Below, one piece after another: positions 47,519 to 59,135 of a DNA stretch of 64,000 nt. The stretch spans positions 1,351,682 to 1,415,681 of the forward strand of contig NW_004450945.1 of the NCBI RefSeq assembly GCF_000321225.1, written 5' to 3'. The notes below the pieces were generated by a model. That model ran no database searches. It worked only from the letters and a program-made list of their open reading frames with translations, and was not told the DNA's origin. The stretch comes from Odobenus rosmarus divergens (taxonomy: Eukaryota > Chordata > Mammalia > Carnivora > Odobenidae). The number at the start of each line of letters is the position of its first letter. Position 1 is the stretch's first letter. The position numbers and the translations under genes are program-made.

Positions 47519-47743
47519 CCGTGTAGCAAAGTACTTCCGTGAGACAAAAGGTCGGTGATAAGGATTGGGGTACAGTGTTGATTCGGTCACACTTGGCTGC
47601 CTTGAAATCTGCCTTGGCTCTAGGTCCATGCCTCGGTCCCCCTCCTCCGTGGACAGCTGGTCAGTCTCAGAGGGTTGGTAATCTCCCTCTTGCTTCAGAG
47701 ATACAGGCTGGAATCCTTCAAAACTCCTACTAATCATTGACAT
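47519..47743 (-). CDS. TPRG1: TPRG1, first coding exon (N-terminus)
   Basis: First coding exon of tumour protein p63-regulated gene 1, a cytosolic hSac2-domain protein of poorly known biochemical role whose expression is linked to p63. It encodes 75 residues. Recognisable blocks are SFEGFQPVSLKQEGDYQPSE near the start, then RQISRQPSVTESTLYPNPYH, and SRKYFATR at the end, which I recognise as the TPRG1 N-terminus. On the minus strand a pyrimidine-rich acceptor ending in TTTTAG precedes the exon, which starts at 47752 with nine bases of 5' UTR. The start context is GAAATGTC, with a purine at -3; a second in-frame Met is codon 3. The donor GTAAAG begins at 47518, leaving phase 0. Compared with the human protein as I recall it, the acidic stretch before PRQIS is a few residues longer. 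The N-terminus is polar and probably disordered. This call is very secure. Confidence 0.96.
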
Positions 47744-48224
47744 TTCTTCTACCTAAAACAAGAGAAGAAACAATCTTTTCATTAGGGAAAAAAAAAGGGA
47801 AAAGAAGTCACCTCTGTCCTGGCCAGGGCAAAAAGTCGACAGGGTGCAAATGATGTTCCTGAAACTGACAAAGGCACTCACACGTTAACTAAACAAAGGC
47901 CTTAATGAATGCAGTTCAATAACACAGACTGCACCACCCTATTGGGCCATTTACCAGGGGAGCGAAGCAGAGACCCTCTAGACAGACAAAAGGGGGTTGC
48001 AAGTAGGTCCATTTTCCCACCTTGAATCCCAGAGGACAAGAAGTGGAGTACGGAGATGGCGGTATGAAATAATTACCAAGCAATTGATCTTCATGATTTC
48101 ATAGAATTTTTGCTTAAAAACCCACCAGCCTGCCAACGTATTTAACAGGTAAATGGAATGATAATGCACCTTCTTGAATGCTGCTTGGGTAGTAATAGGG
48201 CACAAAAGCACTTAGAACTGAGCA

Positions 48225-48700
48225 TATTTTGACTCAAAAAACAACAATTCTAAAATTCTATCGGAAGGAAATAATTTAGACAAATGCCCAAAAATATCAA
48301 TATTGAAGTAGTTCATCACACGTGTCTAATAACAGAAAAATACACAACTTTATGTCTAATAGCAAAACATTGTATAAAACAGCCACATTAGACACTCAAA
48401 CAACATTGTATCTAATACCAAAAGAATATAGTAAAACTAAGAACTGGTCAGTGGGGAACTGGCTAAATATGTTATATCATAAAGTGAAATATAACGTAGT
48501 CATTAAAAATATAAGTGCATATTTTTATCATGGAAATCTGTCCAAAATACATTGTTAGTGGAAAAACATTATGAATAATTATGACTTACTATATTCAAAT
48601 GGGTTAAAATAATTCAGATTCAAAAAGAAAAAAGAAAGAAGAAAGGAAACTGGGAGTTGAATATGTATATACATGTATTGTGTGACAGGGCTAGAAAACG
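48225..48700 (+). repeat. L1M 3' end, left part
   Basis: gtggggaactggctaaatat, gtagtcattaaaaatataag and cttactatattcaaatgggt are L1M 3'-like. Contains a local reiteration of tgtctaata-type units at 48325-48425. Confidence 0.65.
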
Positions 48701-48704
48701 TCTA

Positions 48705-48905
48705 AAAAGAAATCAGAGAGGGAGATGAACCATGAGAGACTATGGACCACGGGAAACGATCTGAGGGTTTTAGAAGCGAGGGGGGAGGGAGAAAGGGTAA
48801 CAGGCTGATGGGTACTGAGGAGGGCACATGCTGTAATGAGCACTGGGTGTTATACTTAACTAATGAATCATTGAACACTACAACAAAAACTAAAAAAAAA
48901 AAAGG
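48705..48905 (+). mobile_element. Carnivore-lineage L1 3' end
   Basis: gatgaaccatgagagactat, ggaccacgggaaacgatctg, agggttttagaagcgagggg, gggcacatgctgtaatgagc and actgggtgttatacttaact are the carnivore L1 3' UTR, ending in poly-A. 5'-truncated to about 200 bp and inserted in the older L1M. Confidence 0.9.
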
Positions 48906-49050
48906 AAATAGAATAGAATATTAACGGTTATTTCTGGATGAGGTTATTTTAATTTTTTGTTTTCATAAGTCTCTGGATGCTTACAATGATTATATATAAG
49001 TAAAAACACGATAAACTTATTTCTATTCTGTAAATATACAGCAGAATTAA
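48906..49050 (+). repeat. L1M 3' end, right part
   Basis: ggttatttctggatgaggtt and a following T-rich run resume the L1M after the young L1 tail. Confidence 0.6.
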
Positions 49051-49849
49051 AATAAATAGAAAGCACACGCTAGCCTAGTAAAAAGCACCCCTACATCAGG
49101 TCACCATTTCCAAGCTGAGGCCAGAGAGGCAGACCTGCAGTAAGTACACTGTCCATGCTACATAGAAGGTGGGTTTTGTGCCTGGCTTCACTGTGACTGG
49201 GAACACCATCTTATCCTCAGAGCTGCCTCAGTGCTCCTAATCAGATAAATCCCATTCCCTCGATTCTTGTGAAACACTAGACAGTGAGAAACAGCCCCAG
49301 CCCCAGCAAGTGTACATTCTTAACATTGGAATTAGAGTATTCAAGAGAGGTAAAAATAGTACGAGCATATAACCTATTGCCTAAAGCTGGACACTTTGGA
49401 ACATGAGAAACATACTATTTACAATTATGTCAGAATGAGAGAGTAAGCCGGGATTATCTCAGGCAAAGGTGGACATACACAGTCACCCTGAGGGGTCTGA
49501 ATGCAGGAGAAAACACAGCTGGTTAGGGGGGCTCACCAGTGAAAAGCCCTCCGCAGTCCCCATCTGATCCTCCCAGCAACCCTAGAAAATGATTTTACCT
49601 GCATCTCTCTGGGGATCACAGCGTTTAGGGGACCCACCCAGGGCACACTCAGATCATCGTGGCAGCACCTGGATGCCCACCCCGGGCTCCCAACCATGCT
49701 TCCTGTCAATCCAGCACACCCATCATGAGGCACGCTGTGTTGCAGCAGGAAGGGTTTTCTGAGCCTTCAGTAATTTTTTTAAGTTAGATGCATAAAAGGC
49801 AGAGATTGGCCTGTAAGAAATACAAGGCGCACCCGCAGAAGCAGGAAAC

Positions 49850-49900
49850 TTGTGTGTGCATGTGCACGTGTATGTGTGTATGTGTGTGGTGTGTGTGTGT

Positions 49901-49934
<34 letters not shown>

Positions 49935-49950
49935 CAGAGACAGAGAGAAC
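49850..49950 (+). repeat. (TG)n(GA)n(GAGACA)n compound microsatellite
   Basis: tgtgtgcatgtgcacgtgta, then GT units, gagagagaga and six or so gagaca units. It generates several overlapping repetitive open frames on both strands that are not genes. Confidence 0.95.
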
Positions 49951-50789
49951 AATCGGTGAAGCACTTTGGCCTCCCTGGCAGGTCTGTCGCCTCAATCAAA
50001 CAGTGGCTGTTGGAAGGAAGTGTGTTTCTAGAGTTCCCTGTAACCTGTTAAGGAAAGTTTGTGCCTTTGGGGAAGGAAAGCCTGCTTCTGTATTTGCCAC
50101 ACTCTGGGAACACACGCCTCACAACAGACATCTGCAGAAGGCTCCTGTGCCTCAAAAACAGAGGGAGGACTTAATTAGCACCACTTCCTCTCCCTCAGGC
50201 TGTCTTCTCTGGAAACACTCGGGGAAGAGAATCAGAGCACTTTGAGACCAAGCTGTTTGAGATCCAGGAAAGAAGGAAACTCAGCTCCAGTTAAATTCTT
50301 ACAGCCATGAATCGTGGAAATGGAACCCGGCTGCCTTACTCCGGGATGATTCCAGCTCTGCTCTAGTCACGGGGACATCTTTGTAAGGACAATGAATGTG
50401 ACTTCTTCAACAACCTCCCCAATGTGAGAGGAGTGCCAGGCATCGAAGCAGCCAGCTCCATTCCTCATCACCCTCTGCCCAGCCAATGTTTCTCCCCAAT
50501 TCAATAGATGTGTTCTCCTACCTCTGCCTGAGTAGTATACATCAAAACACTAAAAGCATATTAATACTGAAAACAAATCTAGACAAATTCAAATGTTTCC
50601 ACTGCTTTACATGGATAAAGCATGCCTTGCAACAGACCCATCTGGAGCCATTTATAATTTAAAAAGATCATTATTCTCTAACACTTCATGGAATCTTAAA
50701 TGTTAGCATTTAGTACTCAAGTAGCACAATTTCTAAGGAAAGTAAGGTCAAGGCTTAGAAAAGAATAAGTCTGTACTTTTTGACCTAAT

Positions 50790-51075
50790 CTCATTCCAGG
50801 ACACTCTAAAGAAGAAAAAGAGTGCAATATTAATTGCTTATTCTGGGAGGTAATGAAAAATCAGAAATCAACTAAACACCTAACAGCCAAGGAATTGCTA
50901 AGTCTGTCCAACTGATACCGTGCAGACATTTAAAATAACTTGCATAAGCACTGCTGCAGCAGGGAAGTAAAGGATGTATGTTCCTAGGTGAAAAAAAAAA
51001 AAAAAAAAGCAAAAGCAAAAAACAAAGACTTTCTCTAGATAGGAGGATTTGAATAATTTTTACATTGGTAAAGAG
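50790..51075 (+). repeat. L1 3' end-like fragment with A18
   Basis: aaaaatcagaaatcaactaa, cacctaacagccaaggaatt and tgcagacatttaaaataact follow the old L1 3' pattern. A run of about 18 A lies at 50990-51008. Confidence 0.5.
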
Positions 51076-51455
51076 CACAAGGAAAATACTTAGATTTATT
51101 GAGGTAGTTGGATTGAAACTGAATTTTTGCCTTTTAAAAAAAAAGTTGTTGTGATTGTGTTAGTGCTGCTTTTGCAATAAGAAATAAAACATTTAATAAA
51201 TATTTTGATTTGCAAATTCTGGTATAAACTGCCCCTCACCCCCGACACGGAGGGCAAGGAGAGAACAAAGAACAGACCAATCCAAATTGGTAGGTGACAG
51301 GTTTAACAAGCAAGGCAACTTACATATGAATTTGTCTTGGGCGCCTCAAGACAAGCACATCTCTGCATGTGCCCGCCAGAATCTTAAAAGTTTATACACA
51401 GGGCATACCTGGATTCGGTCACATATAAGGTCAAAATGGTCTCAGCAATACCTTA

Positions 51456-51486
51456 CTCTCTCTCTCTCTCTTTCTCTCTCTCTCTA
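51456..51486 (+). repeat. (TC)n simple repeat
   Basis: About 15 TC units with one T insertion, followed by tctaggct. It superficially resembles a polypyrimidine tract with AG. Confidence 0.9.
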
Positions 51487-51869
51487 GGCTGTGTCCTTCA
51501 AGTGGCTCCCACCGTGGGAATAGTGGGTGGCGTGTATGTTTCAAGGGCAGAGGAGAGAGGAGAAGTTTCCGATTGTCCTGGGGCTTGCTCAGGGGTCAAC
51601 TAGTGGTCCTATCTTCTCCATGACCTCCTCAAATGTAACGCCAAATAAATATCTAAAGAAGCACTATTCTTCCTTCCGTTAGATGGTAAGAATTCTGTAT
51701 TTTTCAGCTGCCAGCAAATTCAGAGCTAAATTTAATACAGTATTGCACTAAATAACTTATTTCTGGATCCTCATCTAAGTATACCTGCCTCACTGTATAG
51801 CTTTCATCTGTGTCTGTGATTTTTTCTGATAATATTTCAGAAGCATATAGGGCATAAATTGTAGCTAGA

Positions 51870-51990
51870 GAATCAATGTCTAGTCCAACTCCTTCATTTT
51901 GCAAACTTCGGAATGCTCAGGAGGGGGACTAGCCCAAGGACACGCAACTAAATAGAAACAAGACAAGACTCCTGACTCTCGTTCACTGCT
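51870..51990 (-). repeat. MIR fragment
   Basis: cttcattttgcaaacttcgg, agcccaaggacacgcaacta and gactcctgactctcgttcac; reverse MIR. Confidence 0.7.
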
Positions 51991-53344
51991 TCAAGTTGTA
52001 TCACTTAGAAGAAAAGCAGAGAAGCAGTTATCAAACTTAGGTGTTGGTCAACTGGAAACAATTTTGTCTAATGTCTCCATCAGTCAGCTCTGCTTTGCTC
52101 TGGGATGGGAGATATACCTCCCATGGAACAAGGCTCACCCCAGTTTCTCTTGCATCCGCAGCAGGTACCCAGCACCCAGCCCTGTGAGCTAAAGCTTTCT
52201 CCTCTACCTTGCAGTCAGGCTGACTTATCTCTTAGGTTCAACAGGCGCAGTGCCTATGGTCCACAAACCTTTTAGAGGCTCAGGAAATGTGTTAATTTAT
52301 TTTAAAATTGGAAGAGACAAATTAAAAATTGCATGGTCAAAAGAAATGTTTTGAATTTTTTCTCATGTCAGGAAAAAAAGTGAAATTTGTAGGACACCCA
52401 AAATTTTGGTTTTGCCTAAAACCGAAAAAAATGGGGGAACCATTTAAAGTCATAAAGAAATGTAAGTTTTAATATTGATAATGTTAATGGAGAGGTGGAG
52501 AGGTCCATAAAGGCAAAAGAGTTTTAGGCTCATGAAAATGATAATGTGGCCCTGAATCAAACCTACATCCTACTACAGACATTGCCTGCTTAATATTCCA
52601 TTCTGGGACTCCATCCTAAATCATCAGAACTAGAAACATTCCCTACCCTTTCCAGTGCCTTCCAAACCTTTATTCTGGAAGATTCTGCTCCAGCTGAAAG
52701 ATTTCTGTCCTGTGGACAAACTGTGCAATCTCAAGACAATTATTTTTTGCTTTATTAAAATCAAAGAGAGATCCAGAAGAGTTGACCCCAATAAATATTT
52801 GTTTTCTAGAAAAGCATACAAAGAACTATGCTGAAAACTTCTGATCAGCTTTAAAGAAGTAGCTGGCCACACTGAGTGGCCACCGCTCCAACCAGAGGCA
52901 AAGAAAGGGAGAGTTTGGGGACTTTCTCGTTTTCACAAGAGTTTAATAAAGAATAGGTTGGACATAACAAAAGAATCACAGAGATAGCAGTAAAATAAAC
53001 AGAGAGAGCAGTAAACCTCAGGGCTGTTTCACGGTGAGCCTCTTTTCAAGGGCCATGCATGCCACTCTCCAGCACTATGTTCCCCCTTTTTCCATCCAGT
53101 TGTAAGAAGTCCTTGGCTCCTCACCCTCTCTGCCTCCCTGGCAAGCCTGCACAGCTGTTTCTCCCTTACTTTCCCTGTCTTCTCCATGTATCTCCATAAG
53201 TCTCCATGGGATTGTTTTTAACCCTATGCAACCCTATTGCAGGTGTCTTGTGATTTCCATAAAGCTTTTGAAATATTAATAGCTACTTAAGGATCCCCAT
53301 TACTGCCTCTCTGGATCCTTGGGCAGACAGAATGCCTAGTTAGG

Positions 53345-53420
53345 AAACACCCATCCATACTAACCTCCACATTTTGTAAATGAGGAAACTGAGGCCCAGT
53401 TGGGTTCTGTGTCTCCCCTG
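53345..53420 (-). repeat. MIR fragment
   Basis: attttgtaaatgaggaaact and gaggcccagttgggtt; reverse MIR. Confidence 0.65.
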
Positions 53421-54084
53421 AACTGTCCAGTTAGTCAATTAAAAAGAAGTAATAAAGAATGAAGTTATGGCCAGCCTGGGATTAAAAATACTCTTTCTGG
53501 AGGATCATCTGCGGGCCGGCTAGGAGCTTAGAAAAGTCCCTGGTTTGCTGACAAGAACTGCTGCCTCTCGCAGGTGAGGTAGTGCTGGGCTGGGGAGGGA
53601 GCGTGGGAGTAAGTTCCTGTGGCTTATGTTGCTTTCAAAGAAGTCGACTGCTTTTCTGATGGTGACACCTCTACCCACTAGAAGGGGTTAACATGCTCGA
53701 GGCACATCCCCAAAATAAAAATCCACTTTTAATTTTGACATTTTGTAAAGGTAATTTATGTGAATTTATATGTGCAGCCTTTCCTGAGTCTCTTCGAAAA
53801 CAGCCAAGGGATGTGTGGTGGATAAACAATACTCGAACACTTCCAAACTCCAACGAGCCCTCCTCGGTACCAGCTGAGATAAGAGAATTGGCAAACAAGC
53901 CTTCACAATTTCACATTTTGTGCTTTAGGGATAACATGCCAGCAGGGCTGCTCTGTATCCTGGGGAAAAGTTGAATGGATGCAGGGTCTCTTCCCTCCCA
54001 GCTGCCCCCTGGTGGGCAGGGTCCTGTGCTCATTCAGCAAGGGGGCGGGCGGAACATAAGGCCAGCATGAAGAACGCACCCCCA

Positions 54085-54175
54085 CTCACTCACTGAGTAA
54101 CCCTAGGGAAGTCACTCCTCTTTCTGCACCGCAGATTCCTCATCTGCAAAATGAGAGGCCAGACTTTATGGTTTG
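54085..54175 (+). repeat. MIR fragment
   Basis: gggaagtcactcctctttct and attcctcatctgcaaaatga; forward MIR. Confidence 0.7.
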
Positions 54176-56799
54176 CATAAATGAGTAACTCATTTCAATC
54201 AAAGCAGACCCACTTCTCTGCTTTGGGATCTTTTCTGAAGCTTTCGCGTGGGGGGAACACTATGTGAAAGTTTGAAAACTCTTGGAGTAATTATTCCCAA
54301 GTTTCCTTCCAGTTCAATAGCTCCACAAGATTTGATGGACTTTTCTCCAGTACCCAGAATATTCTAGATCTAAGTCTGGAGAGGTGGCTCATGTATGGTT
54401 TCCCCCATCTCATCTTCATTATGTGACTCCCATGAATATGGTAGTTCCCTGTGATGCACAGGCTGTAGGGTCAGAGGAAGACAACTGCCATGTCATGAAT
54501 TTGGGTGCCCATTGTGAAGACTCTGGGGTGTTTGGCCTCTGAATACCCTCCAGTGCAAATGGCTATCTATCTACATTGACCAGAGCTGATAGGGACATCC
54601 ACTGGGCACCTCACTCAGGCCAGGGCTAGAGACACGCTAAGGCCCCAATAAGTCTTCTCGCATTTAAAAAGGAAAACATGCAGAGATTTGCTGAGCCCCT
54701 CATACAAGACACATAATTTTTAAAGGGGGTTCTTTGAAAATATATATGGAAAAGAATTGATAAAGACAAAGATATTGACTAGAGAACTTTGTGAGATTAC
54801 AGATCCCTTGTGACTCCCTGAGATTAATTTTCTTACACACTCCCACAAACACTTGTTTGGGTTTGAGTAAGGCTTGGGTCCCTGACTTGTAGCATTTATC
54901 TCGATTTTTGTGTAATCCCCATGACATCCCTGTCTTCACTCCTGGGCCATGAGCAACTCTGAGCACTCATCTTTATAGCCCAGAATTGGCATAAGCATGG
55001 CATAAAGCAGCCACAAAGTACAAGTTCTCAAATGGATGCCCTGCTTGTTTCTCTGTCAGGTCTAAGTTTGAAAGGCAAGGCTTCTGTCAGATCCATTGTT
55101 GTTGGCACATGACCCCCACCTCATACATGAGTACTCAGTAAACGTTGGTGGGCTGAGTAATGAAGCCCTGTGCTCAACATGAGTGGAAACATCTTCTGGA
55201 CACACACAGACACAGACACACATAGAAGCACGTGCCACACAATCTTTCCTCCGAGAAGCTCATAGTCTAGCAGACAATCGCAGACTTTGGTGATAGAGCC
55301 TTACTAGGAATACGTGCACAAATACCCTGGAGAAAGAAGGCAGGATTAACAGGGCTGAGTGGAGGGAGGGTTGAGAGTGTGGAAAGTGAAAAGTGTGGAG
55401 AAAGGCTCCGTAGAGCCAACTGCATGTTGGAGACGGGCACGGCCATTGCTTGCACGGCTGTGAGGTGTGAAGAGGGGGGTGTTCAAAAGACGGTAGGTAA
55501 TATGGTGTATGTAGCTGAGACATCAGCTGCCCACCTCCAGCCCACACCCCTTGAGGAGCTGGTAACCCTTGCTTAAAATTGCCGCTCTCTGATGGGATGA
55601 TAGTCGGAAGCCCTCCTCACACCTCCTCTCTGTGTCACCACACCTCCATACCTGCTGGAACAGCTCCCGCACAGGCAACCCAAATGCAGCATCAGGGCTG
55701 GCACTTGCAAGGGTTCCACTCTCCCCAGACGCTTCGTGAGATTAACAACATCACTAAGGATTGAGAGAAGTCATGGAGAGGTGAGTCGCATTGCATACGG
55801 TCCAACTTTGCACCATTCATCTGTTTCTTCTTTCTTTCCAGGGTAACAAGTTCTTCCTAGTATGTGTGTTTATTATTTGAAGGACATATCTGTTTCATCC
55901 ACATCTCCAAGTCACTCGGGTTCTCCCCTTCAGCACCCCGAATAAATGGAGTTCCCCCACGAAGATAAATTCTGGAGGTAGCTATTAATATACACTTGTA
56001 CAAGGATTTGTGAGTTGGGGAGGAGCTGGCTGGGGATGTGCTTGAAAAGGCAGAAGGAAGCCAATCTGTAAGCCAGGAGTCACACGTAGTGACTTATCTC
56101 ACACAGTAGAGGTGTCCTAATTAGCAATTGGCCTGACCGTGAAGAGCCTAGGACAGGGAGGGGACAGAAAAGTGGTGGAATTCTCCTCCTGGGAAGAAGA
56201 AGAATTAAGGCTAAATCACCAACCCTCCAACCCCCTCCAAAAGAAAGAAAAAAATCAGCCTGCAAAGAACTGACCAGAACAAAGATGTTGGGTCCAGATG
56301 ATGTACTTCAAGGGGAATATAAGCTCTCAAATATGGTTTCCACAAACAAGTGAAAAAGAAAGGAGCAGAGAAATCAAAAGAATCAACAAAGGGCAACAAT
56401 TAAGCCTACGTCAGCCTCTTTTCTTCCTTCTCCAAAGTAAATAGGGTCCCTGATTTTGAAGCTTCTGGTTCAGAAACTAGATGGTGACAATGCTTAGAAA
56501 TGAGAACAAGTCTCTTTCCCAGTAATTGGGACATCCCAGGGGAGTGTGTGGATTATGTCACCAGGATTACTACCTACCCAGCATTCGTCCCAGTGCCGGG
56601 GAGCAGTACTAGCACACATTCCACAACCAGATGTTCCTGGCTGGGAGCTTTGTTGAAGGAAGTCGCCCCCAAGCCTGGGTTTCCTGCTAGGCCAACTGTG
56701 ACTTCTCACGTGAGATTTTGTGAAATTCAGGGAAAGACATTCGTCCAAATGCTGACAACAGTTCTCCCGCCCCACCAAAATAAAAACTGCATCCATTAT

Positions 56800-56945
56800 T
56801 ATTTTAATGGCATTTTTATTAGAAACATTTTTATTGAAGTATGACATGCATTCAAAACATCATAAATGTACAGATCAATGAAGGATCATAAAATAAACAC
56901 AACCAGGTAACTACCACATAGGTCAAGAAATACCATAGTAATGGC
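56800..56945 (-). repeat. L1 3'-end-like fragment, reverse
   Basis: catttttattgaagtatgac, gtacagatcaatgaaggatc and ataggtcaagaaataccata match a common reverse-orientation old L1 3' end. Family not certain. Confidence 0.55.
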
Positions 56946-56979
56946 ACATTGACAGGATTATTTTTCTCAAAGTAAATAC

Positions 56980-57130
56980 TCAGTTGGTTTCAAATGATGG
57001 AATCCAAGAGCACTGCCAGACATTTTAGATATCTGACAACACCCTCATTTTACAAATAAGAAACCAGATGCTCAAAGAAGTGACTTAGCTCAGGTCAAAA
57101 AGCAAGTTAGAAGAAGAGCCAGGGTTTCAG
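56980..57130 (-). repeat. MIR
   Basis: cattttacaaataagaaacc, gaagtgacttagctcaggtc and gaagagccagggtttcaggc; reverse MIR. Confidence 0.8.
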
Positions 57131-57849
57131 GCTCCTCTTTCCTGTTCTTATTGCCTCCAAATCCTAGGAAGGCTTAGCTGGCCTACGAAGAAGGGAAACC
57201 TACTCTTTATGATGACTCTTTTCTCCAAGAGTCTGAGGTTCGCTCTCTCTTGGCTTCATAAAGCCCATCTCTGAGGAGCTGTCCTCGAGACGCCTCTCTA
57301 AAGCCCACACAAATGATTGGTTCTTCTGTGAGGGGCTCCTGGTGTATATCTGACACACGGTAAAATATTTGTTAAATGAATTAATAAAGAGACACTTCAC
57401 GATGTCAACTGATGCTTCTTAAATTCTCCCTCTTCTATTTCCATGTTCAGACTGGTCATTTTGACCCATGGCCTGTGAGATAACCTTCCCCTTTATTCTG
57501 AAGAGGGTGAGGGACCACCAGCTGTGTCACTTGAGGAACAGTAGAAGGACATGGAGAATTTTAGTTGAGAAGAAAGAAAATATGGAGGACACTGAACGCT
57601 CTCTTCAGATACCTAAAGGATTGTCAGAAGAAAATGAGCACATTTATTCCATTTGACCTTAGACACCTAAGAAAGGTGAAGAATCTTTTGTTTTTCATGA
57701 CCAACCTTCTTTTAAAAAATGGCCCACCCATGCTGTCTCTATTTAATTTTAGCTCATTCACACCTGAATCCATAGAAATCTGCTTTTCAGTCCCTTTGAA
57801 ATATTCCCAACAAAGCTCTTGTGACTGAATCCAATAGGTACTTTCCATT

Positions 57850-59135
57850 CTTTATCCTCCTTGATCTTCTTTAGCGCTCTTGATTGTTGACATCATCCTT
57901 CTTGAAATTCTTGCGTCCTTCTGTCCCTTGGAAATGCACATTCCCAGTGGTCTTTCTACTTGCTTGTTCACTGCATTTATTTCTTTCAGGGAGACCCCAC
58001 CACAAACACACAACACACACCCGTATCTTGCATGCTGGTGTTTGTCAGAGCACACTCTGGATGTTCTCTATAAGCAAGCTCCTTCGTTCTTACTGCTTAG
58101 TCATAACCTATAGATCTATGATTCCCAGATCTGTATCTCCAGTCAGATCTCTCTCCCAGGCTCAAATCCGTCTAAACAACTGCCTACTAGACACATCACC
58201 TTTGTTGACCCACAGGTACTTCAAACTCATTTTATCCAAAGAGGAACCTCATCGTCTTCGTACCTCCCCCATAAACTTGTTCCTCCTTTTTATTCTAATC
58301 TCAGGGAGTGATACCACAGCTATACAGCTGCTCAGGCCAGAAGTCTGCCTGATTCTCTCTTCTTGTCCAATACTTAGCCACCAGACACCTACCTAGTCCT
58401 ATAGCTCTTAATTCCTCAGTATTTAGTGAATCCTCTACTTTGCTCCACTGCTTTTGCCATGGCTTAAGTTTACCTCTTGTGGGTCATTATAAAGGTCCTC
58501 TAACTGGTCTCTCTCCAATATTTCTCTCTCAAATTCATGCAGCACACAGCAGGAAGACTAATCTTTCTAAAATACAAATCAGATTATGTAACTGGCCACT
58601 TAACCTTCAATGAATCCTCATTGCACTCCAAATAAAGTAGGAGCTCCTGAGCATGGCAAGCATGATCTGAACTCCTACTCACCTACAGAGGCTCATGTCT
58701 CACCAAGTCTCTTCCCTCCCTTTTCTTTTCCATCTTCTTTCATCTTCCCTGTCACACCCCAGCACTCACAACCTGTGCTTCAGCCATACTCCTCTACCTT
58801 TAGACTCGTAAATCCACCAAGCTCTTTCTCAGTTCCTTTACCTGATAACTCCCGTTGCCCTTTTTGTCTCAACTTAGAAAGCAGCTAGAGGCTTCCCTGA
58901 CCAATCTTGTCTCATAACTTACATGCTTCTCTACTGTTTCTCCTTGCAGACTGTGATTATCTTTATGACAGTACTTATCACACTATATCACAGCTATCTC
59001 TTAACTCAACGTTCACATTCCCCTCACTAGTTCGTAATATAGTTGATGACAGGGACAGGGTTTTCTTACTACTATATGCTTAGCACCAAGTAGAGCACAT
59101 AGACAACATTCATTATGTGTTAGCCAAACAAATGG
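57850..59135 (+). mobile_element. Long L2 (ORF2 C-terminal part plus 3' UTR)
   Basis: About 1.3 kb of forward L2: ttcccagatctgtatctcca, aacaactgcctactagacac, aggtacttcaaactcatttt, ggtcctctaactggtctctc, gcagcacacagcaggaagac, aatacaaatcagattatgta, gtaggagctcctgagcatgg, agaggcttccctgaccaatc and tgatgacagggacagggttt occur in consensus order. The best preserved L2 in the window. Confidence 0.92.
57884..58396 (+). pseudogene. L2 reverse-transcriptase remnant frame
   Basis: A 170-codon open frame, the longest in the window. Its C-terminal half contains RLNNCLLDTSPLLTHRYFKL, which lines up with the L2 segment after the reverse-transcriptase active site. The active-site motif itself is eroded and the N-terminal half looks out of frame. 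Decayed retrotransposon, not a host gene. Confidence 0.7.

Noticed and set aside
49850..50245. 131-codon plus-strand frame and several overlapping frames on the other strand
   Set aside because: They are translations of the TG/GAGACA microsatellite in different frames, not proteins.
51440..51500. Polypyrimidine tract followed by ctag, resembling a plus-strand splice acceptor
   Set aside because: It is a TC microsatellite; the downstream sequence has no convincing exon and lies on the strand opposite to TPRG1.
56494..56847. Two long overlapping frames on opposite strands (117 and 114 codons)
   Set aside because: No recognisable domain, no start or splice context, and the right end runs into an L1-like repeat; mutual open frames on both strands occur by chance.
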